A DNA stretch of 64,000 bases from Jatrophihabitans telluris (GTDB lineage Bacteria > Actinomycetota > Actinomycetes > Mycobacteriales > Jatrophihabitantaceae), in contig NZ_CP097332.1 in NCBI RefSeq assembly GCF_023516435.1, forward strand, positions 2,914,001 through 2,978,000. Direction: 5' to 3'. The notes beneath the pieces were generated by a model. It saw only the letters and a list, made by a program, of their open reading frames with translations. It did not search any database and was not told the origin of the DNA. This document shows, piece after piece, positions 42,942-50,877 of the stretch (within the stretch, counting starts at the first letter, position 1; each line of letters opens with the position of its first letter). The translations under genes were made by a program, and so were the position numbers.

Positions 42942-44035
42942 CCGCGATCGCCGACCGCACCGCTCGCGAAGCCGGCGCCGAGCCCTCCGGTGGACCGTCG
43001 GCGACCAGCCAGACGATCACGCTCGCGGGTGCGCTGAACCACGCGCTGGCCGATGCTCTGGCCGAGGACGAGACCGTCCTGGTCTTCGGTGAGGACGTCG
43101 GCACGCTGGGCGGCGTCTTCCGAGTCACCGACGGGCTCGCTGCCCGCTTCGGCGAGGCACGGGTCTTCGACACACCGCTGGCCGAGGCGGGAATCGTGGG
43201 CACCGCGATCGGGATGGCCATGAACGGCCTGCGCCCGGTCGTGGAGATGCAGTTCGACGCGTTTGCATATCCGGCGTTCGAGCAGATCACCAGTCACCTG
43301 GCCAAACTGCGCAACCGCACCCAGGGTCGGATCCAGCTGCCGATCGTCGTCAGGATCCCGTACGGCGGCGGGATCGGAGGCGTCGAGCATCACTGCGATT
43401 CCTCCGAGGCGTACTACACCCACACCCCCGGTCTGCGGGTGGTCACACCGTCGAGCCCCGGCGACGCCTACCGGCTGCTGCGTCAGGCGATCGCCTGCCC
43501 GGACCCGGTTATCTTCCTGGAGCCGAAACGCCGTTACTGGTCGAAGGAAACGCTGGCGCTGTCCACGGACGGGCCCGCGCTGGACCAGGCGGCGATCCTG
43601 CGGAGCGGGTCCGACGTGACCCTGATCTGCTACGGCGGGACCGTGGCCACCGCACTGGATGCCGCCGACGCCGCCGCCGAGGAGGGTCGCAGCATCGAGG
43701 TCGTCGACCTCCGTTCGTTGTCGCCGTTCGACGACGCCACGGTTGTCGCCTCGGTGCGTCGGACGGGTCGGGCGATCGTGGTCCACGAGGCCAGCCGGTT
43801 CTCCGGCTACGGTGCCGAGGTGGCCGCTCGTCTGACCGAGCAGTGTTTCCACTATCTGCACGCACCGATTCTGCGAGTCACCGGCTACGACATTCCCTAC
43901 CCGCCGCCCAAGCTGGAGGAGCACTTCCTGCCGAGTGTGGACCGGATTCTGGACACCATCGACCGCCTTCAATGGGCCGAATCCGCCCCGCTGACCGAAT
44001 CGGGCTCGGGCCTCGACTCGTGGGCCGGCCGCTGA
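42938..44035 (+). CDS. bkdB: Branched-chain 2-oxoacid dehydrogenase E1 beta subunit
   Basis: A 365-residue transketolase-like subunit. VLVFGEDVGTLGGVFRVTDGL and DTPLAEAGIVGTAIGMAMNGLRPVVEMQFDAF form the ThDP-binding half; the C-terminal half begins near GSDVTLICYGGTVATALDA. It pairs with the alpha subunit in an alpha2beta2 enzyme. ATG at 42938 overlaps the alpha stop codon, and its own stop shares one base with the E2 start. Confidence 0.9.
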   Translation: MTAIADRTAREAGAEPSGGPSATSQTITLAGALNHALADALAEDETVLVFGEDVGTLGGVFRVTDGLAARFGEARVFDTPLAEAGIVGTAIGMAMNGLRPVVEMQFDAFAYPAFEQITSHLAKLRNRTQGRIQLPIVVRIPYGGGIGGVEHHCDSSEAYYTHTPGLRVVTPSSPGDAYRLLRQAIACPDPVIFLEPKRRYWSKETLALSTDGPALDQAAILRSGSDVTLICYGGTVATALDAADAAAEEGRSIEVVDLRSLSPFDDATVVASVRRTGRAIVVHEASRFSGYGAEVAARLTEQCFHYLHAPILRVTGYDIPYPPPKLEEHFLPSVDRILDTIDRLQWAESAPLTESGSGLDSWAGR

Positions 44036-45354
44036 TGGCCGAGTTCCGACTCCCCGATCTGGGGGAAGGTCTCACCGAGGCCGAAATCGTCCGGTGGCTG
44101 GTGAGCGTGGGCGACACCGTGGTCGTCGATCAACCGGTCGTCGAGCTGGAAACGGCGAAGGCGGTGGTGGAGGTGCCCGTCCCGTACGCCGGAACCGTCA
44201 CCACCCTCAACGGTGAGGTCGGCGAGGTCATACCGGTCGGCAGCATCCTGTTGGCGGTGACGGAGCCGGCCACGTCCGGGAGCGGCAACGTGCTTATCGG
44301 CTACGGCACATCAGAAGCGGGACCGCGGCGCCGTCGCCGGCCGGTCGCCGCAACGGTCCCGGCCCCGCCCAGCGTCCCGGCCCCGCCCAGCGTCCCGGCC
44401 CCGCCCAGCGTCCCGGCCCCGCCCAGCGTCCCGGCCCCGCCGAGCTCGCCTGAGCAGGTGGTCACCGTGGTGTCACCGTTGGTTCGCCGGCTCGCGCGCG
44501 AATCGGGTCTTGACCTCGGGCGGTTGTCCGGGACCGGTCCGGAGGGCCTGATCACCCGCCGCGATGTGGATCTCGCCATCCGGTCCCGGCCCCCGGCCCA
44601 CCACGAGCCGGGACACAGCGCCGCGGAGTCGCTCGTACCGGCCCGCGCCGTCGACGATTCGGCCGCGGGGGTGGCGCGCATTCCGATCCGGGGCGTTCGC
44701 AAGGCCGTCGCCGACAAGCTCAGCCGCTCCCGACGGGAGATCCCCGAGGCCACGGTGTGGGTCGACGTGGACGCCACCGCGTTGCTGGACCTGCGTGCCG
44801 AGCTGAACAGCGACGAGCACGCACCCAAGATCAGCGTGCTTGCGCTGCTGGCGCGTCTGACCATCCTGGGCCTGCGCCGCTATCCCGAACTGAACGCGCG
44901 AGTCGAGGGCGACGAGATCGTCATGGGGCCGGCGGTGCAGCTCGGCTTCGCCGCGCAGACAGATCGAGGCCTGCTGGTGCCGGTGGTGGCCGATGCGCAC
45001 ACGCACTCGTTGGAGGAACTGTGTGCGGCCTTCAACGAGCTGACCCACCGCGCTCGCGACGGTCGGCTCACCACCCACGAACTCACCGGGGGCACCTTCA
45101 CCATCAACAACTACGGGGTTTTCGGGGTGGACGGTTCGGCCGCGATCATCAATCACCCTGAGGTGGCGATCCTCGGCATCGGTCGGATCATCGATCGTCC
45201 GTGGGTGGTCAATGCGGCCGTGGTGCCACGCAAGGTGACCCAGTTGACCCTGGCCTTCGACCACCGCGTGTGCGACGGTGGAACCGCGGGCGGGTTCCTC
45301 AGGTTCGTGGCCGACTGCGTCGAGTCGCCGGTGCGCGCCCTGCGCCACCTCTGA
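44035..45354 (+). CDS. bkdC: Branched-chain 2-oxoacid dehydrogenase E2, lipoyl acyltransferase
   Basis: A 439-residue protein with a lipoyl domain (residues 2-77, lipoyl Lys42 in ELETAKAVVEV), a flexible linker, a peripheral subunit-binding domain (VSPLVRRLARESGLDLGRLSGTGPEGLITRRDV) and the catalytic core ending with FDHRVCDGG, where the catalytic His and Asp lie. The linker has the six-residue unit APPSVP repeated four times (DNA about 44361-44440 in 18-bp steps). It transfers the acyl group to CoA. No E3 gene follows; a shared lipoamide dehydrogenase elsewhere is expected. Confidence 0.93.
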   Translation: MAEFRLPDLGEGLTEAEIVRWLVSVGDTVVVDQPVVELETAKAVVEVPVPYAGTVTTLNGEVGEVIPVGSILLAVTEPATSGSGNVLIGYGTSEAGPRRRRRPVAATVPAPPSVPAPPSVPAPPSVPAPPSVPAPPSSPEQVVTVVSPLVRRLARESGLDLGRLSGTGPEGLITRRDVDLAIRSRPPAHHEPGHSAAESLVPARAVDDSAAGVARIPIRGVRKAVADKLSRSRREIPEATVWVDVDATALLDLRAELNSDEHAPKISVLALLARLTILGLRRYPELNARVEGDEIVMGPAVQLGFAAQTDRGLLVPVVADAHTHSLEELCAAFNELTHRARDGRLTTHELTGGTFTINNYGVFGVDGSAAIINHPEVAILGIGRIIDRPWVVNAAVVPRKVTQLTLAFDHRVCDGGTAGGFLRFVADCVESPVRALRHL

Positions 45355-45362
45355 TTCGATCG

Positions 45363-46343
45363 TCAGCTCGCCTTCTTCGCCGGCGCCTTTTTCGCGACAG
45401 CCTTCTTCGCGACAGCCTTCTTCGCGACAGCCTGCTTCGCGACAGCCTGCTTCGCAACAGCCTGCTTCCCGACAGCCTTCTTCGCGACAGCCTTCTTCGC
45501 CGGCACCTTCCTCCCGACAGCCTTGGGTGAATTGGTGGCCTTGGTTGACTTCGCAGACCTGCGGGAATTGGCGGCGTCCACGCTGCGCTGCAGGGCCGAC
45601 AGCAGGTCGATGACGTTGGTTGCCTCGGGCGCCTCGTCGGCGACCTCGTACTGTTCGTCCTTTCCCTTGGCCCTGATCAGTTCGTTCACGCGATCGGTGT
45701 AGGAGTCCCGGTAGGCGGCCGGATCCCACGCGTCGGTCATCGACGAGATCAGCTGCTCGGCCATCTTCAGTTCCTGGGCGCCGAACTTCACCGCGCCGGG
45801 GACGGTGTCCAGTTCCCGCTTCGGGTCACGGACTTCGTCGGCGAAGAACATCGTTTCCAGCACCAACAGATCACCGTCGGACCGGACGGTAGTCAGGTAT
45901 TGCTTGCCCCGCATGACGAATGTGCCGATCGCGGCGCGGTTGCTCTTGGCCATTGCGTCGCGCAGCAGGGCATAGGTCTTGGCGGTCTCCTTGTCGTGGG
46001 GGGCGAGGTAATAGGTCTTGTCGAAGTAGATGGGATCGATCTCGTCGAGGTCGACGAAGGTCTGGATGTCCAGGGACCGCGAGCGTCCGGGCGCTACCGA
46101 GTCCAGTTCGTCCTGCTCGAGCATCACGTAATGGCCGCCGCCGGTATCGGCTCCCTTGACGATCTTGTCGAAGTCCACCTCGCGGCCGGTGCGTTCGTTC
46201 ACTCGCTTGTAGCGGATGCGGTCCGACGTGCCCCGTTGGAACTGATGGAAGGACACCTCGTGCGGTGCCGTGGCGCTGTACAGGCCGACGGGTACCGACA
46301 CCAGTCCGAAACTGAGGACCCCGGTCCAGATCGCTCGTGCCAT
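45363..46343 (-). CDS. ku: DNA end-binding protein Ku
   Basis: A 326-residue bacterial Ku. The core starts MARAIWTGVLSFGLVSVPVGLYSAT and contains YKRVNERTGREVDFDKIVKG, DPIYFDKTYYLAPHD and MAEQLISSM. Ku binds broken DNA ends and recruits ligase for non-homologous end joining. The last 60 residues are a Lys/Ala repeat (KKAVAK type), a histone-H1-like tail encoded by 15-bp repeats at about 45370-45520; such tails tune DNA sliding. ATG at 46343 is chosen by family start. It diverges from udgX. No ligD is in the window, but an ATP-dependent ligase lies 2 kb away. Confidence 0.95.
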   Translation of the reverse strand: MARAIWTGVLSFGLVSVPVGLYSATAPHEVSFHQFQRGTSDRIRYKRVNERTGREVDFDKIVKGADTGGGHYVMLEQDELDSVAPGRSRSLDIQTFVDLDEIDPIYFDKTYYLAPHDKETAKTYALLRDAMAKSNRAAIGTFVMRGKQYLTTVRSDGDLLVLETMFFADEVRDPKRELDTVPGAVKFGAQELKMAEQLISSMTDAWDPAAYRDSYTDRVNELIRAKGKDEQYEVADEAPEATNVIDLLSALQRSVDAANSRRSAKSTKATNSPKAVGRKVPAKKAVAKKAVGKQAVAKQAVAKQAVAKKAVAKKAVAKKAPAKKAS

Positions 46344-46395
46344 GCCCGGTCCCTTCAACACCCGCAGTCGCGGGAGCGGGTTGTCCGCTGCCAGG

Positions 46396-46411
46396 TGCAT
46401 CCTAGGATGCA
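46396..46411. promoter_or_regulatory. Perfect 16-bp palindrome between ku and udgX
   Basis: TGCATCCTAGGATGCA is fully self-complementary and sits in the 67-base gap between the divergent ku and udgX start codons, its last base being the A of the udgX ATG. A dimeric repressor here would control udgX directly and could affect ku. I do not recognise it as a known box (it is not a LexA-type site). Confidence 0.6.
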
Positions 46412-47088
46412 TGGTCACCGCGAGCTCGCCGCAGCGCCCCGGAGCGACAGAGTTCATGCCGGCGGTCGACGGCCTCACCCCCGGCAAGGCGCTGATCGAA
46501 CTCCGGCAGGCCTCGACCGGCTGCCGAGGCTGCGAGTTGTACGCCGACGCCCAGCAGACCGTGTTCGGTCAAGGACCGGCGAGAGCCCGGATGGTGCTGG
46601 TCGGCGAGCAGCCCGGGGACATCGAGGATCGCCAGGGCCATCCGTTCGTCGGGCCCGCCGGCAAGCTCTTGCGCGAGGTTCTCGCCGAGGCCGGCATCGA
46701 TGACCGTCGCGTCTGGTTCACCAACGTGGTCAAACACTTCCGCTGGCGGTCGGCCGAGGGCAGCAGTCGCCGGCTCCATCAGACCCCGACGCGGACGCAG
46801 GCGATGGCGTGCCGGCCCTGGTTGCTGGCGGAGTTGACCGTTCTGCGGCCACGGGTCGTGGTAGCGCTCGGATCGGTCGCGGCCACCTCGATCCTCGGAC
46901 CCGCATTCGCGCTGACCAAGCACCGCGGTCAGACCCTGGACTGGCCCGAGGACGTCCCCGCGGGCCCTACGTCAGCCTTCTTCGCAACGATTCATCCCTC
47001 GGCAGTGCTGCGGGCCCCCGACGGCCGGCGACGGATCACGCGCCAGGGGCTGGTCGACGATCTGGCCCGCGCCTGGGCCGAAATCTGA
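46411..47088 (+). CDS. udgX: Uracil-DNA glycosylase UdgX
   Basis: A 225-residue family 4-like UDG. GEQPGDIEDRQGHPFVGPAGKLL is the uracil-binding region and IHPSAVLR the C-terminal motif. RRLHQTPTR includes His123 in the R-loop, which in mycobacterial UdgX forms a covalent bond with the abasic site after uracil removal. Cys38, Cys41 and Cys134 correspond to Fe-S ligands. The start ATG 46411 falls in a palindrome with AGGA three bases before it, tighter than normal spacing. The neighbouring ku suggests a shared DNA-damage role. Confidence 0.9.
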   Translation: MVTASSPQRPGATEFMPAVDGLTPGKALIELRQASTGCRGCELYADAQQTVFGQGPARARMVLVGEQPGDIEDRQGHPFVGPAGKLLREVLAEAGIDDRRVWFTNVVKHFRWRSAEGSSRRLHQTPTRTQAMACRPWLLAELTVLRPRVVVALGSVAATSILGPAFALTKHRGQTLDWPEDVPAGPTSAFFATIHPSAVLRAPDGRRRITRQGLVDDLARAWAEI

Positions 47089-47235
47089 GGCTCGTCGAGG
47101 AAGTTGCCGACAATCATGGGAAATTCTGGGTAAACCCTGGTGGTTGTTGCTGGCGAGCCACACCGGCGACCTCTACTCTCGACGCTTCCGGATGGCTGCA
47201 CCGAAACCACGAACGGCCGCACGGGTTGACACGAT

Positions 47236-47715
47236 ATGGCAGACAACGAGGCATTGATGACTGTAGACAAGAACGCGACCACGCTCTCGGAGGTGCTGGC
47301 CCGCCGGCTGGCGTCCATGCGGTCGGAGCTGGCGACGCTACGCAGCGAGCTGGAACCACCGTCGACCTCGGGTGACCCGGTGGACCGCTCCACCAACGTC
47401 GACGCCGCGATCCGGATCGAGGATCTGCTGGCCAGGATCGCGGAGCTGGAACTGCAGCAGCAGCGTCCGAACACGGCCGAAGTGGTCCGGGTGACGCTCT
47501 CCTTCGACGCCGACGGCGGTACCGAGACCTTCCTGCTCAGCCCGTACGCGATCAGCGATCCCGACCTCGATGTCATCACCACGTCCTCGCCCCTCGGCCG
47601 CGCCCTGCAGGCGGCAAATCCGGGCGAACTGATCGCCTATCGATCAGACAGTGGCCATGAGATCAAGGTGCGGCTCATCGCTGTGGACGGGATCGAGACC
47701 GCAGAAGCCAGCTGA
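47236..47715 (+). CDS. GreA/GreB-family transcription factor
   Basis: A 159-residue protein. An N-terminal helical hairpin (about 15-78) is followed by a Gre-type FKBP-like C-terminal domain (VVRVTLSFDADGGTETFLLSPYAISDPDLDVITTSSPLGRALQAANPGELI). The hairpin tip SGDPVD has Asp47 and Asp50 at the spacing of the GreA tip acids (GDLxEN), so transcript cleavage or polymerase modulation is possible. It is more diverged than canonical GreA and resembles a second Gre-like factor of mycobacteria. Start could also be ATG 47257; neither has a good ribosome binding site. Confidence 0.78.
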   Translation: MADNEALMTVDKNATTLSEVLARRLASMRSELATLRSELEPPSTSGDPVDRSTNVDAAIRIEDLLARIAELELQQQRPNTAEVVRVTLSFDADGGTETFLLSPYAISDPDLDVITTSSPLGRALQAANPGELIAYRSDSGHEIKVRLIAVDGIETAEAS

Positions 47716-47833
47716 GAACAGTCGACGGGCACGGCGTATTCGGGTTTTACGGACGGGCAACTATTCTGCTGTCACCGCCGCGAAGAGCCAGCCCCGTTCC
47801 CCCGCTGCGAGCACATCAAGGAGGCTGCGCGTT

Positions 47834-48085
47834 ATGACAACGTCATTGCCCAGACCCACGATCGCCATCCGGTCGCCGCAGACCTTGAGGGTGCTCACGC
47901 CGTCAGAGGACGTCCGCCAGGCCTCAGCGATGATCATGGCCACATTGAAGACGGAGTTCGGGCCCTACTTGAGCGATCAAACGATTGCCACAGTCCTTAC
48001 CCGGCAACTCACGATCGGGCGGCCGGTCGCCGAGATCCGGGAAGCCGCCCGGCAAGAACTGGCCGAGATTCTGGCGGCCTTCTGA
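47834..48085 (+). CDS. Small conserved-looking protein of unknown function
   Basis: An 83-residue soluble protein, MTTSLPRPTIAIRSPQTLRVLTPSEDVRQASAMIMATL..., rich in helix-forming residues with no Cys and no membrane segment. I do not recognise a family. Coding evidence: a perfect AAGGAGG (47818-47824) nine bases before the ATG, strong third-position GC, and a terminator 18 bases after the stop. It lies between the Gre-like gene and the convergent DNA ligase gene. Confidence 0.7.
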   Translation: MTTSLPRPTIAIRSPQTLRVLTPSEDVRQASAMIMATLKTEFGPYLSDQTIATVLTRQLTIGRPVAEIREAARQELAEILAAF

Positions 48086-48103
48086 GTTCGGCAGACATTC
48101 GCT

Positions 48104-48132
48104 ACGGCCCGGTTCCTGAGGAACCGGGCCGT
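48104..48132. terminator. Intrinsic terminator between convergent genes
   Basis: ACGGCCCGGTTCC pairs perfectly with its complement around the loop TGA, a 13-bp stem. It separates the 83-residue protein gene from the convergent ligase and lies within 20 bases of both stop codons, so it can serve both. Confidence 0.88.
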
Positions 48133-48139
48133 TGTCGTC

Positions 48140-49675
48140 TCAGGTGCCTTGCGCGGGCAGGAAGGCACGCACCGCGGCGACGGTGTCGGCCTCCTCAGCG
48201 CTCTTGTCGTCGCGGTAACGAAGAACGCGGGCGAAACGCAAAGCAACGCCGCCCGGATAGCGCGTGGACCGTTGAATGCCGTCGAAGGCGATCTCGACCA
48301 CCTGCTCGGGGCGCACCGGCACGACCCACTGATCCATCGGTCCGGTAGCCAGCTGAGTGAAACGCTGTGTCTGCCAGGCCAGCATCTCGTCAGTCATGCC
48401 CTTGAACGTCTTTCCCAACATGACGAAACGGCCCGAGTCCGGTTCGCGAGCGCCGAGGTGAATGTTGGACAGCCAGCCCTTGCGTCGCCCGGAACCCCAC
48501 TCGACAGCAAGCACGACAAGGTCGAGCGTATGGACGGGTTTGATCTTCAGCCAGCCCGCACCCCGTCGGCCCGCCTCGTACGGCGCGGTCAGCGACTTCG
48601 CCATCACGCCTTCGTGACCGCGGGCCAGCGCGTCGGCGAGGAAGCGACCCGCTGCCGCCGCATCCGAGGTCACCAGGCGCGGAACCCGATATTGATCCGG
48701 CACGATCGAGGCCAACGCCTCGTAGCGCACCTGACCCGGCTCGTCGAGCAGGTCGCGGCCGTCCAGATGCAGCAGGTCGAACAGGAAGGCCGTGAGCGGC
48801 ACGTCCGCCTGACCTGCCGCGGCTCGTCGGGTGCCGAAGCGAGAGGCCGTCACCTGAAACGGATTCGGGCGACCGTCCTCGCGCAGGCTGATGACCTCGC
48901 CGTCGGCGACCAGATCGTGCACCGGCAGTGCCCGGATGGCCTCGACGACCTCGGGCATCCGGGCGGTCACGTCGTCCAGGCTGCGGGTGAACAATCCGAC
49001 CTCGGCACCGTGCCGATGAATCTGCACCCGGGCCCCGTCCAGCTTCCACTCGAACGCCGCGTCGCCGCCGAGTTTGTCCAGCGCGGCAAGGGGATCGGCG
49101 ACACTGCTCGCGAGCATCGGGCCGACCGGCCGCCCCACCCGCAGGCCGATCTCCCGCAGCGACTCAGCGCCCTCGACCCGAACCCGCCGCGCCACTTCGG
49201 CAAGGTTTCCGCTGAGCATCGCGGCACGACGCAGGTCGGTCAGTGGGACCGAGGATGCCTTGGCCACCGCGTCGGTCATCACCCCGATGAGCGCGCCCTG
49301 GCGAAGATCGCCGCTGAGCAACCTTCGCAGGAACGCCTGCTCGACCGCCGTTGCCGCGCCGAACAGGTCCTCGAGCAGGGCCCGGCGCCGGGACTGTGAA
49401 CCCGCACCGGCGGTGCCGCCGAGCTCGTCGAAGGCCGACTGCACGCCGAGGACGTCCATGCTGGACAGGACAGCCGGCGTCGGCAGCGCGCGCAAGGCCG
49501 CGTAGCCCACCCCGATCTGGCCCTGAGTGAGTTCCCCCGACAGCCAGGAGACGACGACGCCGATCTCGTCGGGCGAGGCCCGACCGAGCAGCCCCACGAG
49601 CATCGCGACCTTGCTGCTGCGAGCGGCGGTCGCGCCGAGCTGGTCCGAGGTCGCGGCGAGGTCTGCGAGCATCAT
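48140..49675 (-). CDS. ATP-dependent DNA ligase (LigB-type)
   Basis: A 511-residue ligase. The N-terminal DNA-binding domain is followed by the nucleotidyltransferase core with [15 protein letters not shown] (adenylated Lys), [19 protein letters not shown] and [26 protein letters not shown], then an OB-fold ([33 protein letters not shown]). The architecture is that of actinobacterial LigB, not of the multi-domain LigD. Start ATG 49675 or 49672. It lies near ku and udgX but is separated from them by other genes. Confidence 0.93.
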   Translation of the reverse strand: MMLADLAATSDQLGATAARSSKVAMLVGLLGRASPDEIGVVVSWLSGELTQGQIGVGYAALRALPTPAVLSSMDVLGVQSAFDELGGTAGAGSQSRRRALLEDLFGAATAVEQAFLRRLLSGDLRQGALIGVMTDAVAKASSVPLTDLRRAAMLSGNLAEVARRVRVEGAESLREIGLRVGRPVGPMLASSVADPLAALDKLGGDAAFEWKLDGARVQIHRHGAEVGLFTRSLDDVTARMPEVVEAIRALPVHDLVADGEVISLREDGRPNPFQVTASRFGTRRAAAGQADVPLTAFLFDLLHLDGRDLLDEPGQVRYEALASIVPDQYRVPRLVTSDAAAAGRFLADALARGHEGVMAKSLTAPYEAGRRGAGWLKIKPVHTLDLVVLAVEWGSGRRKGWLSNIHLGAREPDSGRFVMLGKTFKGMTDEMLAWQTQRFTQLATGPMDQWVVPVRPEQVVEIAFDGIQRSTRYPGGVALRFARVLRYRDDKSAEEADTVAAVRAFLPAQGT

Positions 49676-49785
49676 GCGACAAGACTGCCAGTTACCTCTG
49701 ACAGAACAAGGCCACCGGGCGGTCGAGGCACTGCGCGCTGGCCGCGGCCAACAGGTCGTCCTAGACACCCCGTGAGTTATCGATC

Positions 49786-49890
49786 TCACCCCCGCCGGCC
49801 TGCGTTCAGGGTCGACAACAGGACCGTGAGCACCGCGAACCCACCGACACCCAGCACGGCCCAGGTCACCGAATCGTCCTGCGGGATCAC
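49786..49890 (-). CDS. Tiny single-helix membrane protein (34 residues)
   Basis: The frame reads [34 protein letters not shown] and stop: a short polar start, one hydrophobic helix and a positively charged end, a plausible membrane micropeptide. Its GTG start overlaps the stop of the 70-codon frame upstream as GTGA, which argues that both are translated. No family is known to me. The evidence is the overlap and the helix only. Confidence 0.4.
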   Translation of the reverse strand: MIPQDDSVTWAVLGVGGFAVLTVLLSTLNAGRRG

Positions 49891-50099
49891 AGCCTGCGGA
49901 AGACGAACAACGCACCGACGATGATGTCGATCAGGCCACCAACCAGGGCTTGCACGTCAGCGAGGTCATCGTGTTCCCGCCGCCCCATGATGGTCAGATA
50001 CACGAATCGCCCGTCCTTGGTGGAGGAATCGGAATCGGGGTACCTGCCCTGCGCCTGGAAGATCGGGAAGGAGAGTGCCTGCATCGGATGCCCTGGCAC
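49887..50099 (-). CDS. Small putative membrane protein
   Basis: A frame of up to 70 codons ending in [24 protein letters not shown], a hydrophobic C-terminal helix closed by two Arg. It may start at the first ATG (50099) or later, for example at 49988. No ribosome binding site is convincing. The GTGA junction with the 34-residue frame is its main support. The remaining gap to 50265 shows no gene. Confidence 0.35.
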   Translation of the reverse strand: MPGHPMQALSFPIFQAQGRYPDSDSSTKDGRFVYLTIMGRREHDDLADVQALVGGLIDIIVGALFVFRRL

Positions 50100-50265
50100 A
50101 TGGGCAGTTCAACCACCAATACGGCCCCATGACGTTTGCACCCGCTCACAGCTGTGGCCTAGGATTGGGGTGCGCAACGAGCTACGGGCGAACCCACCCC
50201 GGACATGGCCCGGCAGAGCGTCCGGCCACCCCGGACGCCAACAGCGCCTCAGCAAAGGTCGTTCC

Positions 50266-50547
50266 ATGATCGGTCTCATCGTCACTCTCATCATCGTCGG
50301 CCTCATCGCCGGCGCGGTCGCCCGCCTGCTGGTCCCCGGCAAGCAGGATCTGTCCATTCCCGCCACCATCGTCATCGGGATCGTCGGCTCCTTCGTCGGC
50401 GGCTTCCTCGGTTACCTGCTCTTCCACAAGGACGGCCAGGACGGCTTCTTCCAGCCGAGCGGCTTGTTCGGATCCATCGTCGGAGCCGTCATCGTCCTAC
50501 TGCTCTGGTTGCGGTTCGCACCCAACCGCAGCCGCGTCCGCGGCTGA
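50266..50547 (+). CDS. GlsB/YeaQ/YmgE family membrane stress protein
   Basis: A 93-residue protein with three hydrophobic helices and the family pattern IAGAVARLLVPGKQ...IVIGIVGSFVGGFLGYLLF...SIVGAVIVLLLWLRF, formerly called transglycosylase-associated. Members respond to stress and acid, with no known enzyme activity. ATG at 50266 follows AAAGG. A strong palindromic hairpin follows its stop. Confidence 0.9.
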   Translation: MIGLIVTLIIVGLIAGAVARLLVPGKQDLSIPATIVIGIVGSFVGGFLGYLLFHKDGQDGFFQPSGLFGSIVGAVIVLLLWLRFAPNRSRVRG

Positions 50548-50565
50548 TTCCGGCCTTACATCTCG

Positions 50566-50609
50566 ACATCTGAGCCGGGAGGGGCAGCTGCCCTTCCCGG
50601 CTCAGATGT
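50566..50609 (+). terminator. Intrinsic terminator after the GlsB-like gene
   Basis: A 44-base near-perfect palindrome: the outer arms ACATCTGAGCCGGGA and complement (15 bp) continue into GGGCAG/CTGCCC with one G-T pair. It starts 18 bases after the stop codon. Confidence 0.85.
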
Positions 50610-50744
50610 CTGTCACAGGCGGCGATCGGGACGTCGGCAGGCTCTGATTGAGAGCGCCTTCTGAGCCCACGCTGAGTCCGGCGGCGCGTCCCCGCCGGAC
50701 AAGCCGACGGCGAGCTACCGTGAATAGGTCTGCCGGCAGCAGGG

Positions 50745-50775
50745 GGAGGTCGGGTCTCCCCCGTTCCCGACCTCC
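50745..50775 (-). terminator. Possible terminator of the nickel transporter gene
   Basis: GGAGGTCGGG (50745-50754) pairs with CCCGACCTCC (50766-50775). A second pairing, GGGGGAG with CTCCCCC, overlaps the first, so the two hairpins exclude each other. It lies about 100 bases beyond the transporter stop. The whole gap 50548-50877 (330 bases) holds this hairpin and the preceding terminator; no gene was seen. Confidence 0.5.
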
Positions 50776-50877
50776 GCCTCGTCACCGAGACCGAACCGCG
50801 GTCGGCCCACCTGCTGCCAGCCGACCCAATCCACACCGGTGCCGCCCGGCTGCGCCGGTTGGACGCTCAGCTTCCGG

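Noticed and set aside
45201-45613. Frames with SLLRDSLLRDSLLRD or PSSRQPSSRQ repeats
   Set aside because: Shadows of the Lys/Ala repeat tail of Ku on the other strand.
46396-46411. LexA (SOS) box before udgX
   Set aside because: The palindrome lacks the GAAC-N4-GTTC pattern of actinobacterial LexA sites.
48140-49675. LigD, completing a Ku-LigD end-joining pair
   Set aside because: Only ligase domains are present, without polymerase or 3'-phosphoesterase domains; it matches LigB.
50610-50877. Cobalamin or other metal riboswitch linked to the nickel transporter
   Set aside because: The hairpins lie 3' of the transporter, and I could not find the conserved blocks of a cobalamin riboswitch on either strand.
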